From Bacteroidaceae bacterium (GTDB lineage Bacteria > Bacteroidota > Bacteroidia > Bacteroidales > Bacteroidaceae): a DNA stretch of 64,000 bases. Under the pieces are notes generated by a model, which worked only from the letters and a program-made list of their open reading frames with translations, did not search any database and was not told the origin of the DNA. Shown here piece by piece: positions 7,994 through 15,699 of this stretch (within the stretch, counting starts at the first letter, position 1; each line of letters begins with the position of its first letter). Made by a program: the position numbers and the translations under genes. Location of the stretch: assembly GCA_017427065.1 (NCBI GenBank), contig JAFRTL010000021.1, positions 49,576 through 113,575 on the forward strand, read 5' to 3'.

Positions 7994-9406
7994 ATGAAAA
8001 AGATTGTTTTGTTGACGCTAATGGCGCTGGGCATTCCGCTGGTGCTGAGTGCTCAAAATGTAAATGACGACCTTTATTACGTTCCTTCAAGCAAGAAAGA
8101 GGTAAAAACTCAGGAAAAGAAAGAAGTGTTGGTAAAGGACAAGAATAGTGTTCCATCTTCCATCATCGTGAAGTCTTCTACGCCCGAAGTGAGCAATGAG
8201 GCTGCAGTGATCGACGAGACGGAATACCGCACCGATGAAGTGACTGCTGTGGCTCCTATCGATGACATCGACGCATACAACCGTCGTTCGTCCACCTATG
8301 GGAACGCAGAAAGCACTAAGAACAAGAGTGTGGCCACCACCACTACTACCCGTAAGAAGGTAGTTGATGATGACCTGGACGGCGAGTGGATCGGCGGTTT
8401 CAATGGTACAGTGAGCGACTATGAGTATGCTACCCGTATCATCCGCTTCCGCAATCCTCGCTTTGCCATCAGCATCAGCAGCCCGCTTTACTGGGATGTA
8501 GTCTATGGCCTGACTTCTTGGGACTGGAATGTGTATGTTGACGGGCTCTACGCCTATGCTTTCCCAACCTTCTCCAACCGTCTGTGGTGGGATTGGCGCT
8601 GGAACAGCATCGGTCTGGGCTGGGGCTACGGCTGGCCTTACTACGGTTTCAATTGGGGCTGGGGCTGGTACGGAAGCTACTATCCTTGGTATAATTCTTG
8701 GTATTATCCTTGGCACTACAGCTCTTGGGGTTGGTATGGCCCATACTACTCTTGGGGCTGGCACTCTGGCTGGGGCTGGGGTGGTGGATACTATACCTAT
8801 GGTCATCATCACTACGGTGGCTACTGGGGTGCACCTTACTCCTACAACTATCGCAGAAACGACCTGGGTGTAGGTACAGCAGGACGCAGCGTGTTCGGAC
8901 GCAGTACGCGCACTGTGACTACTGGTACTCGCGATAACAACGGACGCACTGGCGGACGTGTTGTAAGCAGCAGCGGCAATGGTGTGAATACCCGTACCTC
9001 TAGCACCGCCTCCTCACGCGTAGCTCGTCGTGCCGACACCGGCACGGTAGGTGGCGCAAGCGGCAGCACTGGTACCACTATCAATACACGCAGTGCAACG
9101 ACCCGTCGTTCTACGGGTACCAGCTCTGCATCTCGCAGTAGCAGCAGCACGGGCGTGAATCGCACCTACAGCACTTCTTCTTCACGTATGAACAGTCGTA
9201 CGGGCAGCAGCAGCTCTTCTGTAGGTACTCGCGGCACCACTACCACGACGCGTAGCTATGGAGGCACTAGCACTCGCAGTTATAGCAGCGGTGGCGGCGG
9301 TTTCAGCGGAGGCGGTAGCGTAAGCTCTGGCGGTGGCGCATCAACTCGCAGCTCTGGCGGTGGCGTAAGCTCTGGCGGTGGTGGCGGTGGCGCACGCAGA
9401 AGATGA
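7994..9406 (+). CDS. Secreted protein with aromatic/Gly and Ser/Thr/Gly low-complexity regions
   Basis: A 470-residue exported protein of unknown function. ATG 7994 is preferred over the TTG at 7946 because it begins a clear signal peptide (MKKIVLLTLMALG to LSA, cleavage before Gln21). Residues about 22-165 are an ordinary polar segment containing DGEWIGGF. Residues about 165-290 are extraordinarily rich in Trp, Tyr and Gly (WGWGWYG, SWYYPWHYSSWGWYG). Residues about 300-470 are Ser/Thr/Arg/Gly-rich and end in Gly/Ser runs and ARRR. The N-terminal third looks folded and the rest probably disordered or sticky. It precedes a FadL-like gene on the same strand, separated by an inverted repeat. Confidence 0.8.
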   Translation: MKKIVLLTLMALGIPLVLSAQNVNDDLYYVPSSKKEVKTQEKKEVLVKDKNSVPSSIIVKSSTPEVSNEAAVIDETEYRTDEVTAVAPIDDIDAYNRRSSTYGNAESTKNKSVATTTTTRKKVVDDDLDGEWIGGFNGTVSDYEYATRIIRFRNPRFAISISSPLYWDVVYGLTSWDWNVYVDGLYAYAFPTFSNRLWWDWRWNSIGLGWGYGWPYYGFNWGWGWYGSYYPWYNSWYYPWHYSSWGWYGPYYSWGWHSGWGWGGGYYTYGHHHYGGYWGAPYSYNYRRNDLGVGTAGRSVFGRSTRTVTTGTRDNNGRTGGRVVSSSGNGVNTRTSSTASSRVARRADTGTVGGASGSTGTTINTRSATTRRSTGTSSASRSSSSTGVNRTYSTSSSRMNSRTGSSSSSVGTRGTTTTTRSYGGTSTRSYSSGGGGFSGGGSVSSGGGASTRSSGGGVSSGGGGGGARRR

Positions 9407-9426
9407 TAGCATATTGAGAATTGAAC

Positions 9427-9517
9427 ATTGAACATTGAGCATTAGGGCTGCGCCATGAATTTCAGCAGCGCAGCTTTAGCCCATCCGGATGGAAATGTTC
9501 AATGCTCAATGTTCAAT
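9427..9517. repeat. Nested inverted repeat between two genes
   Basis: The 17-base arms at 9427-9443 and 9501-9517 (ATTGAACATTGAGCATT and its exact complement) enclose a second hairpin, GCTGCGC at 9447-9453 with GCGCAGC at 9468-9474. The arms are themselves built from repeats of TTGAACA. It lies in the 142-base gap before the FadL-like gene. Confidence 0.85.
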
Positions 9518-9548
9518 TATAACATAACCTTTTTATAAAGTTACGACG

Positions 9549-11105
9549 ATGAAGATCAAATTCTTTGGGGCTTTGGCTTGCTTCACCCTGATCAGCGCAG
9601 GCGCAATGGCCCAGACTCAATATGAGACTGCACGTCTCACGGGTTCTGAACTCAACGGAACTGCACGTTTTGTAGGCATGGGTGGAGCCATGGGTGCCCT
9701 GGGTGCCGATATCTCAACCATGAACACTAACCCTGCAGGTGTGGGACTCTATCGCAGTAGCGAGATTTCCACCTCCTTCGGGTTCAACAACACGCAGACC
9801 AAGAGCGGGACTTACGATAGCGACCGTACACGTTGGTCGTGGGATCAGTTGGGCTTTGTCTATTCCTATAAGATTGGCAACCAGACCGACCTGCGCTATG
9901 TGAACTTCGGTTTCAACTATCATAAGTCAAAGAACTTCAACCGCGCCTTTGCGGCTGAACAGGGACTGAACGGCCTGTCGCAGACACAGCAGATGGCCAA
10001 CATGGTGAACCATCTCACTGCAGCCGAGATAGACGATGTCTATAACTACGGTGATGTCGAGGGACTCAACAATCCTTACAATGTCTATAACTACCCTTAT
10101 CTGGGTGTGATGGGTATCCGTACCGAATTGGTAGGTATTGATGCCAACGACCGTCCTATCGGCTGGTTTGGCGATACCAACGGCTATATGGGCCGTGAGA
10201 TTGGCGGACTGGAGTCTTACGACATGAACCTGGCGTTCAACATTAAAGACCGTGTTTACCTCGGCCTCACACTGGGTATCAACAATGTGAATTATAAGCA
10301 GAGTACCTATTATACCGAGGATATTTACGACGGTCCTCACGGTGGCTACTATGAGTTGGAGAACTACTACAAGCTGCAAGGCGCAGGCGTGGACCTCAAG
10401 TTGGGTGCTATTTTCCGCCCCATAGAGGATTCTCCTTTCCGCATTGGTGCAGCCATCCATACACCGATGTGGTACACCCTCACCGAGAAGTACACTGCAC
10501 AGATCACCTCCGAGCTGGACTATGACGACGGTGCTGAGCACTTCTCAGCTGTAGAGGCTGTGGAAGACTATGTCGATGGCCTTACCTTGCGTGACTATGA
10601 GATGATTACCCCTTGGAAGCTCAACCTAAGCGTTGGTACCACCATTGCCAATATGGTGGCCATCGGAGCCGAGTATGAGTTCCAGGACTATAGCACCGCC
10701 AAGTTGCGTTACGATGACGGCGCCAAGAACCGCGAGCAGACGCTCAACGTGAAGGAAGACCTCAAGAGTGTGCATACCTTCCGCGTGGGTATGGAAGCCC
10801 GTCTGGCACCACAGTTCAGCGTACGTGCCGGCTATAACTATACCTCCGCACCGTTCCGTAACACTGCCTACAAGGCATTGGACTACAACGATATGCGCAC
10901 CGATGTAGATTATACCAACAACCTGCAGCGTCACACCGTTTCTTGTGGCTTAGGCTATAGTGGTGAAGTCTTCTTCGCAGACCTGGCCTATAAGTACGAC
11001 ACCTACAAGAGCGACTTCTACGCCTTCAGTGCCGATGCCCTGCATCCAGTGAAGACCGACACCAATCGCCATCAGGTGCTCCTCACCATGGGGGTACGTT
11101 TCTGA
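9549..11105 (+). CDS. OmpP1/FadL/TodX-like outer-membrane transport protein
   Basis: A 518-residue outer-membrane beta-barrel. The signal peptide ends at about AMA-Q (residues 1-21). The following GMGGAMGALGADISTMNTNPA (about 43-63) is the FadL-type N-terminal hatch signature with the NPA motif. Alternating strands fill the remainder and the protein ends in VRF, a terminal aromatic expected of barrels inserted by the BAM machinery. FadL proteins carry long-chain fatty acids or other hydrophobic compounds; the substrate here is unknown. A UUCG-loop terminator follows directly. Confidence 0.85.
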   Translation: MKIKFFGALACFTLISAGAMAQTQYETARLTGSELNGTARFVGMGGAMGALGADISTMNTNPAGVGLYRSSEISTSFGFNNTQTKSGTYDSDRTRWSWDQLGFVYSYKIGNQTDLRYVNFGFNYHKSKNFNRAFAAEQGLNGLSQTQQMANMVNHLTAAEIDDVYNYGDVEGLNNPYNVYNYPYLGVMGIRTELVGIDANDRPIGWFGDTNGYMGREIGGLESYDMNLAFNIKDRVYLGLTLGINNVNYKQSTYYTEDIYDGPHGGYYELENYYKLQGAGVDLKLGAIFRPIEDSPFRIGAAIHTPMWYTLTEKYTAQITSELDYDDGAEHFSAVEAVEDYVDGLTLRDYEMITPWKLNLSVGTTIANMVAIGAEYEFQDYSTAKLRYDDGAKNREQTLNVKEDLKSVHTFRVGMEARLAPQFSVRAGYNYTSAPFRNTAYKALDYNDMRTDVDYTNNLQRHTVSCGLGYSGEVFFADLAYKYDTYKSDFYAFSADALHPVKTDTNRHQVLLTMGVRF

Positions 11106-11128
11106 TAGATTTGTTTTTTAATGATAAT

Positions 11129-11160
11129 AAAGGCTGTTCTTCGGAGCAGCCTTTATTGTT
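11129..11160 (+). terminator. Rho-independent terminator of the FadL-like gene
   Basis: AAAGGCTG and CAGCCTTT form a stem closed by a TTCG-type loop; a T-rich tail follows. Confidence 0.75.
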
Positions 11161-11168
11161 TTACCTAA

Positions 11169-11271
11169 TTATTTGATTAGCAACTCGTGGAGGCGTGTAG
11201 TGGCTTTCTGTAACTGAGCATCTACAGTGTTCTCGCTGATGTTCAGCCTCTCTGCGACTTCAGCCTGCTGT
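11169..11271 (-). pseudogene. Relic of an ECF sigma factor (region 4 only)
   Basis: On the minus strand a short open stretch ending in TAA at 11169-11171 encodes AEVAERLNISENTVDAQLQ and then KATTRLHELLIK. This is the DNA-binding helix-turn-helix of sigma-70 region 4 as found in ECF sigma factors. It is preceded in frame by a stop at about 11269-11271, and no region 2 sequence is visible upstream, so only the last 33 codons survive. It is probably a decayed gene; the palindrome-rich island begins on its truncated side. Confidence 0.6.
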
Positions 11272-11315
11272 TATAGAAGAGTCGTCCCTCAATTTCTGCT
11301 CAATTTTCAAAATAC

Positions 11316-11347
11316 AATAAGGCAGAGCGAAAGCTCTGCCTTATTTT
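11316..11347. terminator. Strong hairpin terminator
   Basis: AATAAGGCAGAGC and GCTCTGCCTTATT form a perfect stem with a GAAA loop, followed by a T run on the plus strand. It may be bidirectional. It marks the border between the sigma relic and the repeat island. Confidence 0.7.
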
Positions 11348-11385
11348 TCCCCTCCGCGCTTCATTTAGTAAACTACAATTATTTT

Positions 11386-11678
11386 TAGTCTTCACACTTC
11401 ACATGAAATTCGAAAACGTATGAATATTAACTAGTTAAGACAGAATTTCTGCTAAAGAGACTTCACAAGACTTCACATAGACTTCACGCTTATTTTGATG
11501 GAATAAACTGATAATCATAAGTTATTATACTTCAAAATAGATATTTGATTGATTAATAGATTTCACCTTTTCAGGTGTGAAGTCTGTGTGAAGTCTTGTG
11601 AAGTCTCAATTTTGGATTTGCTTTAGAAATGCCATACGGAACATGTACTTTTATTATCAGCGTGAAGTGTGAAGTCTA
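11386..11678. repeat. Nested long inverted repeats built from GTGAAGTCT units
   Basis: An outer pair at 11386-11402 and 11662-11678 (16 of 17 bases) encloses an inner pair at 11457-11487 and 11577-11607. The inner arms are 31 bases long and match at 30 positions, with an 89-base AT-rich loop. All arms are made of repeated GTGAAGTCT units or their complement. No gene lies inside. Confidence 0.85.
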
Positions 11679-11700
11679 TTTTTAAAAATGAATTTTCAAG

Positions 11701-11918
11701 AAAACACCTCACACCTCACCTTTGGCATTTAAAATGTTGAATATCAATGCAATGTAGCGGTGAGGTGTTTAGAGCACTCCTCACCACACCTCACCTTCAT
11801 GAAGATCTTTCAATAATAATAAGGGTGATGTGTGGTGAGATGTCATTTCAACACCTCACCCTTGAGAATGTATGTAGATTATTAGTTAATTCGAAAAAGG
11901 TGAGGTGTGAGGTGTTTT
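11701..11918. repeat. Second nested inverted repeat built from GGTGAGGTGT units
   Basis: Exact 23-base arms lie at 11701-11723 and 11896-11918. Inside are further partial inverted copies of the same unit (GGTGAGGTGTT at about 11759 against AACACCTCACC at about 11847, and CTCACCACACCTCACC against an imperfect partner). Only a spurious 62-codon frame crosses it. Confidence 0.85.
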
Positions 11919-11990
11919 TGGCATATTTCGTTTGAAGAATAGGGATCTTTCAATAATTAGTATTAATACCTTCATACTCAGTCACACTGA

Positions 11991-12078
11991 TGACTGAGCT
12001 AAGTCCTGCCGTTGACTGAGCTAAATCCTAACGATGACTGAGCTAAATCCCACCGTTGACTGAGCAGAGAGATAACGT
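11991..12078 (+). repeat. Four tandem copies of a 22 bp repeat
   Basis: Units at 11991, 12013, 12035 and 12057, each 22 bases, begin TGACTGAGC. The first three continue TAARTCC and end in a C-rich stretch plus CGT or CGA; the fourth has diverged in the middle. There are no spacers, so this is not a CRISPR array. Confidence 0.85.
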
Positions 12079-12304
12079 ATCAATAGGCAACTTCTTCTAG
12101 AAACATCAAAGTAATGCTTGGTATTACTACGGAAATGTCCAGTGTTATCACAAAAATGCTTCAATAATACTTACTATAATGCTGGATTTTTCCGCGACAA
12201 CTCCTTGCATTTCTGAAAAGTCCATTTACTTTTGGTAAAATATAAGATAGTCTCACTGCCATTGGCACAAATCTTGGAGTGACTTCTTGTATGAGTATGC
12301 TGTG
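12079..12304. other. Gene-free remainder of the repeat island
   Basis: AT-rich sequence with no supported reading frame. GATCTTTCAATAAT occurs twice just to the left (about 11804 and 11944), and AATGCT motifs recur here. I see no promoter or gene. Confidence 0.5.
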
Positions 12305-12346
12305 AAAAGAACTCCCGCTGCAAGATTGTAAATCATGTAGCGGGAG
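12305..12346 (-). terminator. Terminator of the metallophosphoesterase gene
   Basis: CTCCCGCT (12312-12319) pairs with AGCGGGAG (12339-12346); on the minus strand a TTCTTTTC tail follows. It lies 32 bases beyond the stop codon. Confidence 0.6.
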
Positions 12347-12377
12347 GCTTAATATATTTATCTTTGTGAAAAATAAA

Positions 12378-13337
12378 TCAGATGAAAATCACCTCACGGG
12401 CATGGAACAGGAAGCTACCGCCCACCACGTATTCACGGCAGGTAGCAGAGAACTGATCTTCTACAGTGATGTGCAAGTGTCCTGCCAGAATGCACTTCAG
12501 CAGAGGCTGTCGCTTCAGGTAGGTGATGAAGTCGCGCGTCACAGAGTCTTCCAACTGTGCTTTATAGTCGCCCGTAGGCTCAGCCAGTCCGTCGCCCTGA
12601 ATCTTACCCTTATCTACCCAGAAACGTGTATCGGCCCGCCAGATATTGTCTGTGAAGAACGGCACGTGCATGCAGAGCACCATAGGGAGGCGTCGGGATG
12701 CCTCTTCTTTGAAACGGCGTACTTGCTCCTCAGTGACTGTGCCATAGACATTGTCCAGCGTTATGAAATTGACGCCATTTACTACCTGGGCTTGGAAACG
12801 GGTGTCGAAGGGATAGGCTTCTTCCAACAAGGCACGGGTGCGTTCCTTGAAGGCCTCGGTACGATCCTCAGGAGGGTCACTAAGCCACATTTCAGGAGTG
12901 AATTCGTGGTTGCCCATACTTCCCATCATTCCCGCGCCGAAGTACTTCCGCACCAAGTCGAAATTAGCTTCGCTCTGCCAGTCGATGAGGTCGCCCGTAT
13001 GTAGCACATAGTCCACATGCTGCTTGGCATAGTCCAACGCATCGCGTAATGCTTCTTCCTGCCTGCCTCCGAAGGTCACCGTACGTCTGCGGTTCAGTTC
13101 CTGTTTCTTCTCATTCTCATTCGCATAGGCAGCGGTGAGGTGCGAGTCGGATATGTGTAGTATGGAGAATGGCTTTTCCAGTCCTATCTCTACGGTGGCA
13201 TAGCTCAGTGAGAGGCGCTCGGTGCCGCCACGCTCGGGGAATACCTCTGGGCGGTCTTGGCTCCAGGAAGGGAGCTGTGAGGTGGCGATGAGCACTCCTG
13301 TGCCTGCCAACCGCTTCATAAAGTTTCTTCTATCCAT
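12378..13337 (-). CDS. Exported calcineurin-like metallophosphoesterase
   Basis: A 319-residue phosphoesterase with all five metal-binding blocks: D64 and H66 in HISDSH, GD at 115-116, GNHE at 142-145, H224 in CMHVPF and GHLH at 286-289. The arrangement resembles CpdA-like cyclic-nucleotide phosphodiesterases, but the substrate is not known. The N-terminus DRRNFMKRL followed by a hydrophobic stretch is a plausible signal peptide with a twin-arginine look. It has its own promoter (13372-13403) and terminator. It is a single-gene unit. Confidence 0.85.
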   Translation of the reverse strand: MDRRNFMKRLAGTGVLIATSQLPSWSQDRPEVFPERGGTERLSLSYATVEIGLEKPFSILHISDSHLTAAYANENEKKQELNRRRTVTFGGRQEEALRDALDYAKQHVDYVLHTGDLIDWQSEANFDLVRKYFGAGMMGSMGNHEFTPEMWLSDPPEDRTEAFKERTRALLEEAYPFDTRFQAQVVNGVNFITLDNVYGTVTEEQVRRFKEEASRRLPMVLCMHVPFFTDNIWRADTRFWVDKGKIQGDGLAEPTGDYKAQLEDSVTRDFITYLKRQPLLKCILAGHLHITVEDQFSATCREYVVGGSFLFHAREVIFI

Positions 13338-13371
13338 AGCCCTGTGTTTTTAGTTTCTATTCTACTAACAA

Positions 13372-13403
13372 CAAAGTTACAACGTTTTTTGTAGGTTTGC
13401 AAA
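13372..13403 (-). promoter_or_regulatory. Promoter of the metallophosphoesterase gene
   Basis: Minus-strand TTTG (13400-13403) and TAACTTTG (13372-13379) with a 20-base spacer match the Bacteroidetes consensus exactly. Confidence 0.75.
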
Positions 13404-13415
13404 TGGGTGGCTAGA

Positions 13416-13447
13416 AAAGGTGAGGGCTGCCCTTATGGACAGCCCTT
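13416..13447 (-). terminator. Terminator of the rubrerythrin gene
   Basis: AGGGCTG (13423-13429) pairs with CAGCCCT (13440-13446); on the minus strand the stem is followed by a CCTTTTC tail. Confidence 0.6.
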
Positions 13448-13505
13448 GTTAACCTTAAAACACTTTTTGGAACCTTTTCAACTATCTTTAGGACTATCGA
13501 AAAGT

Positions 13506-14063
13506 CTATTTCTTAAAGTAGCGGTTCCAGAGTCCCTCGAAGCCCTTGCCGTGGCGAGCCTCGTCCTTGCACATCTCATGCACGGTGTCATGGATGGCAT
13601 CGAGGTTCAGCTTCTTTGCCAGCACTGCCAGGTCTTTCTTGCCCTGAGTAGCACCGTGCTCAGCGAGCATACGCTTATAGACGTTGGTCTTGGTGTCCCA
13701 AACCACTTCGCCCAATAGCTCTGCAAACTTGGCTGCGTGCTCTGCCTCTTCCCATGCATAGCGCTTGAATGCCTCTGCCACTTCTGGATAGCCCTCACGG
13801 TCGGCCTGACGACTCATGGCCAGATACATACCTACCTCGGTGCACTCACCAGCGAAGTTCTCCTGCAAGCCCTTGATCACTTCTGGATCCACACCCTTGG
13901 CGATGCCAATCACATGCTCATCGGCAAACTGCAGTGGTCCATCGGCGTCGGTCTCAACGATCTCTACGAATTTCTCTCTTGGAACTTTGCACTGTGGACA
14001 ACGTTCGGGGGCCTCATCTCCTTCGTGGATGTAGCCGCATACTGTACATCTGAATTTTTTCAT
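13506..14063 (-). CDS. Reverse rubrerythrin (NADH peroxidase type)
   Basis: A 185-residue oxidative-stress protein that reduces hydrogen peroxide (and oxygen in some homologues). An N-terminal rubredoxin domain has CxxC pairs at 6/9 and 22/25, and the ferritin-like di-iron domain follows: E73 and E76 in GECTE, EEAEH at 105-109 and a late DEARH. This domain order, rubredoxin first, defines reverse rubrerythrin rather than classical rubrerythrin. The presence suits an anaerobe. A consensus promoter lies 50 bases upstream and a terminator downstream, so it is transcribed alone. Confidence 0.92.
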   Translation of the reverse strand: MKKFRCTVCGYIHEGDEAPERCPQCKVPREKFVEIVETDADGPLQFADEHVIGIAKGVDPEVIKGLQENFAGECTEVGMYLAMSRQADREGYPEVAEAFKRYAWEEAEHAAKFAELLGEVVWDTKTNVYKRMLAEHGATQGKKDLAVLAKKLNLDAIHDTVHEMCKDEARHGKGFEGLWNRYFKK

Positions 14064-14112
14064 TATTGTAAGAATTTTTAGTTAGTTATTCAAAATAATT
14101 ACTGCTAGTTGA

Positions 14113-14142
14113 CAAAGATAACAATTTTTACTTTCATTCAAA
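14113..14142 (-). promoter_or_regulatory. Promoter of the rubrerythrin gene
   Basis: Minus-strand TTTG (14139-14142), 18-base spacer, TATCTTTG (14113-14120): full match to the Bacteroidetes promoter. Confidence 0.75.
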
Positions 14143-14201
14143 ATATTTTCGAGGACAATTTTTTGTAAAATAAGATTTCTTCACAATTGAGGGAGACTTC
14201 C

Positions 14202-15086
14202 TTATTTCTGAGTGCTCAGGAAGGCATGGGTGTTGCGATAGGCGGTCTCTAAGTCGCTGCGCATCTGACGGGAGCCGAAGATCTCCACAGTGTACCATCC
14301 GTCATAATCTGCATCCTCCATCTTCTGCAGCACCGTCTGAATCTTAGAGCATCCTGTACCTGCAGGCACGGGCGTCATATCGTCAAGGCTGGCACGGTCT
14401 TTCAGGTGCACGTGGCGCACACGGTCTTTAAGCGTTTCATAGGCCTCTAAGGGATCTTCATGGGCGAAGGTAAAGTTGCCGATGTCGAACGCCACGCCCA
14501 GGCTCTTAGAACGGCTCAGAAGGGCTTGCAGGCGCTCGGTGCCATAGCAAAGAGAGGCCTCGTTGTCGAAACTCTCTACCACCAGATCGATGCCCTCAGT
14601 CACACAGCGGTCGGCAAAGGCGGTGACATGACGGCGTATGGTCTCCGCATCCTCGGGTGTTGCATTCTTAGGGAGCGTGTTGGGCACTAGCATGAGGTGC
14701 GGATAGTTGTGGCGCTTGGTGAAGCTGATGGCCGCTTCTTCCAGATCGGCCCATCCGCCCCGGTTAAAGCCTCGTGGGGTGTTGACGTCTATGCTGTCTA
14801 CATGCTCCGCGCCAAGGTAATTGATATGAACGATGGCGCAGGAGTGGCCAAAGCCCAGACTGTCGAGCACAGGGATAATCGCCTCTTGATAAGGGTAAAC
14901 ATCGGCACCCGAATAGCCCATCTGTCTGACCAGTGTAGCTGCCTCTGTAAAAGAAATGTTCTCTTGTTGGGCGATGCTGTTGATATGCACAGCGAATACG
15001 GAAATTCTGTCTACGGCAGGTATCTTTTTGTCTGAACATGCCAGTAGTGTAAGTGAGGTAATGATGAGTAGTGATATTTTTCTCAT
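14202..15086 (-). CDS. Lipoprotein of the sugar phosphate isomerase/epimerase (TIM barrel) family
   Basis: A 294-residue lipoprotein. The start at 15086 is preferred over 15149 because it gives MRKISLLIITSLTLLACSD, a signal peptide with a lipobox ending at Cys. The remainder resembles xylose-isomerase-like TIM barrels: VVESFDNE, FDIGNFTF and HVHLKD contain the Glu, Asp and His expected to bind a divalent metal. A secreted or periplasmic sugar isomerase or epimerase is likely but the substrate is unknown. A TATCTTTG promoter box (15121-15128) lies 34 bases upstream with a weak -33. Confidence 0.8.
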   Translation of the reverse strand: MRKISLLIITSLTLLACSDKKIPAVDRISVFAVHINSIAQQENISFTEAATLVRQMGYSGADVYPYQEAIIPVLDSLGFGHSCAIVHINYLGAEHVDSIDVNTPRGFNRGGWADLEEAAISFTKRHNYPHLMLVPNTLPKNATPEDAETIRRHVTAFADRCVTEGIDLVVESFDNEASLCYGTERLQALLSRSKSLGVAFDIGNFTFAHEDPLEAYETLKDRVRHVHLKDRASLDDMTPVPAGTGCSKIQTVLQKMEDADYDGWYTVEIFGSRQMRSDLETAYRNTHAFLSTQK

Positions 15087-15120
15087 ATCTTTTAGGTTTT
15101 TATTGATTAATATGTTTTTG

Positions 15121-15151
15121 CAAAGATATTTATTATTATTCAAATTCACAA
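15121..15151 (-). promoter_or_regulatory. Putative promoter of the TIM-barrel lipoprotein gene
   Basis: Minus-strand TATCTTTG at 15121-15128; TTG at 15149-15151 after 20 bases serves as a partial -33. The -33 part lies inside the AATTCACA repeat tract. Confidence 0.5.
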
Positions 15152-15174
15152 TTCACAATTGACAATTCACAATT
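15141..15174. repeat. Short tandem AATTCACA-type repeat
   Basis: Four near-identical units of AATTCACA/AATTGACA follow each other. Similar single units appear at 2921-2935, so this is probably a widespread intergenic motif in this genome. Confidence 0.7.
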
Positions 15175-15261
15175 TATTATTCATTCTTTTCCGCAGGGAA
15201 AAGAACGAATCAAGAAAAGCTGCCGACTGCACTTTTTTACAAGAATACAGGCTGCACCTCA

Positions 15262-15289
15262 GCATAGCTCAAACAAGTTTGACTCTGCC
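15262..15289. repeat. Degraded copy of the palindromic hairpin repeat
   Basis: GCATAGCTCAAACAAGTTTG followed by ACTCTGC resembles the perfect hairpin at 59376-59402, with the central CAAAC/GTTTG stem kept and the outer arms decayed. It is followed by TTTGCAC and TTCCGCA, as in the tRNA-linked copies. It is absent from the second nadE-flanking copy. Confidence 0.55.
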
Positions 15290-15306
15290 TTCGGTTTGCA
15301 CTGTAT

Positions 15307-15638
15307 TTCCGCAGCTAAGCTTGCTTCGCTTTTACCTAAGCGCTGCAAGACGACCGCTTCGCGCTCTAATTTGTGCAGCGCTTTTAACGGTAAAACCTCG
15401 CAATCTTTTCACGCTGCTCCAGTGAGGTCGGAGATTTGGCTGCGCAGCCCTTTCCGTCCTCACATCTGGAGCGTTAATAAAATCGGGAAAGTTTTTGGAA
15501 AAGAGGGGTGCACCAATAAGAGCCCCGAAGGGGGTCGTCTTGCGCCCCTCCCAAAAACGTGAGCGATTTTTAGCGGAAGATGTGCAGACGGCGTGTTTTC
15601 TTTGGTTCGTTTCTTTTGCACGAGCAAAAGAAATGAAT
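15307..15638. repeat. Structured non-coding repeat, copy 1 (left of nadE)
   Basis: A 332 bp element repeated at 17699-18079 in the same direction, with about three substitutions over the shared 320 bases. It consists of three successive imperfect hairpins: 15330-15395, 15412-15473 and 15479-15570. A small palindrome, TTCTTTTGC-ACGA-GCAAAAGAA (about 15610-15632), marks its right edge. It has no credible gene, although several frames of 80-120 codons cross it. Similarity starts again weakly at 15222 (GCCGACTGCACTT). Confidence 0.9.
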
Positions 15639-15699
15639 GAGAAAATGATAGAAAAAAAAATATTTGCTTTATCTTTGTCAAAACGAAAAAGCAAATACT

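Noticed and set aside
8087-8812. 241-codon minus-strand frame opposite the aromatic-rich gene
   Set aside because: Pro/Val/Ala-rich reading caused by the low-complexity plus-strand gene; the plus frame has the signal peptide.
11747-11935. 62-codon plus-strand frame
   Set aside because: It runs through the GGTGAGGTGT palindrome; the peptide has no family pattern and no promoter or ribosome-binding site.
11991-12078. CRISPR array
   Set aside because: The 22-base units abut each other with no spacers, and no cas gene is in the window.
12359-12366. TATCTTTG promoter box on the plus strand
   Set aside because: No TTTG at the correct distance and no plus-strand gene follows; it lies in the 3' region of a minus-strand gene.
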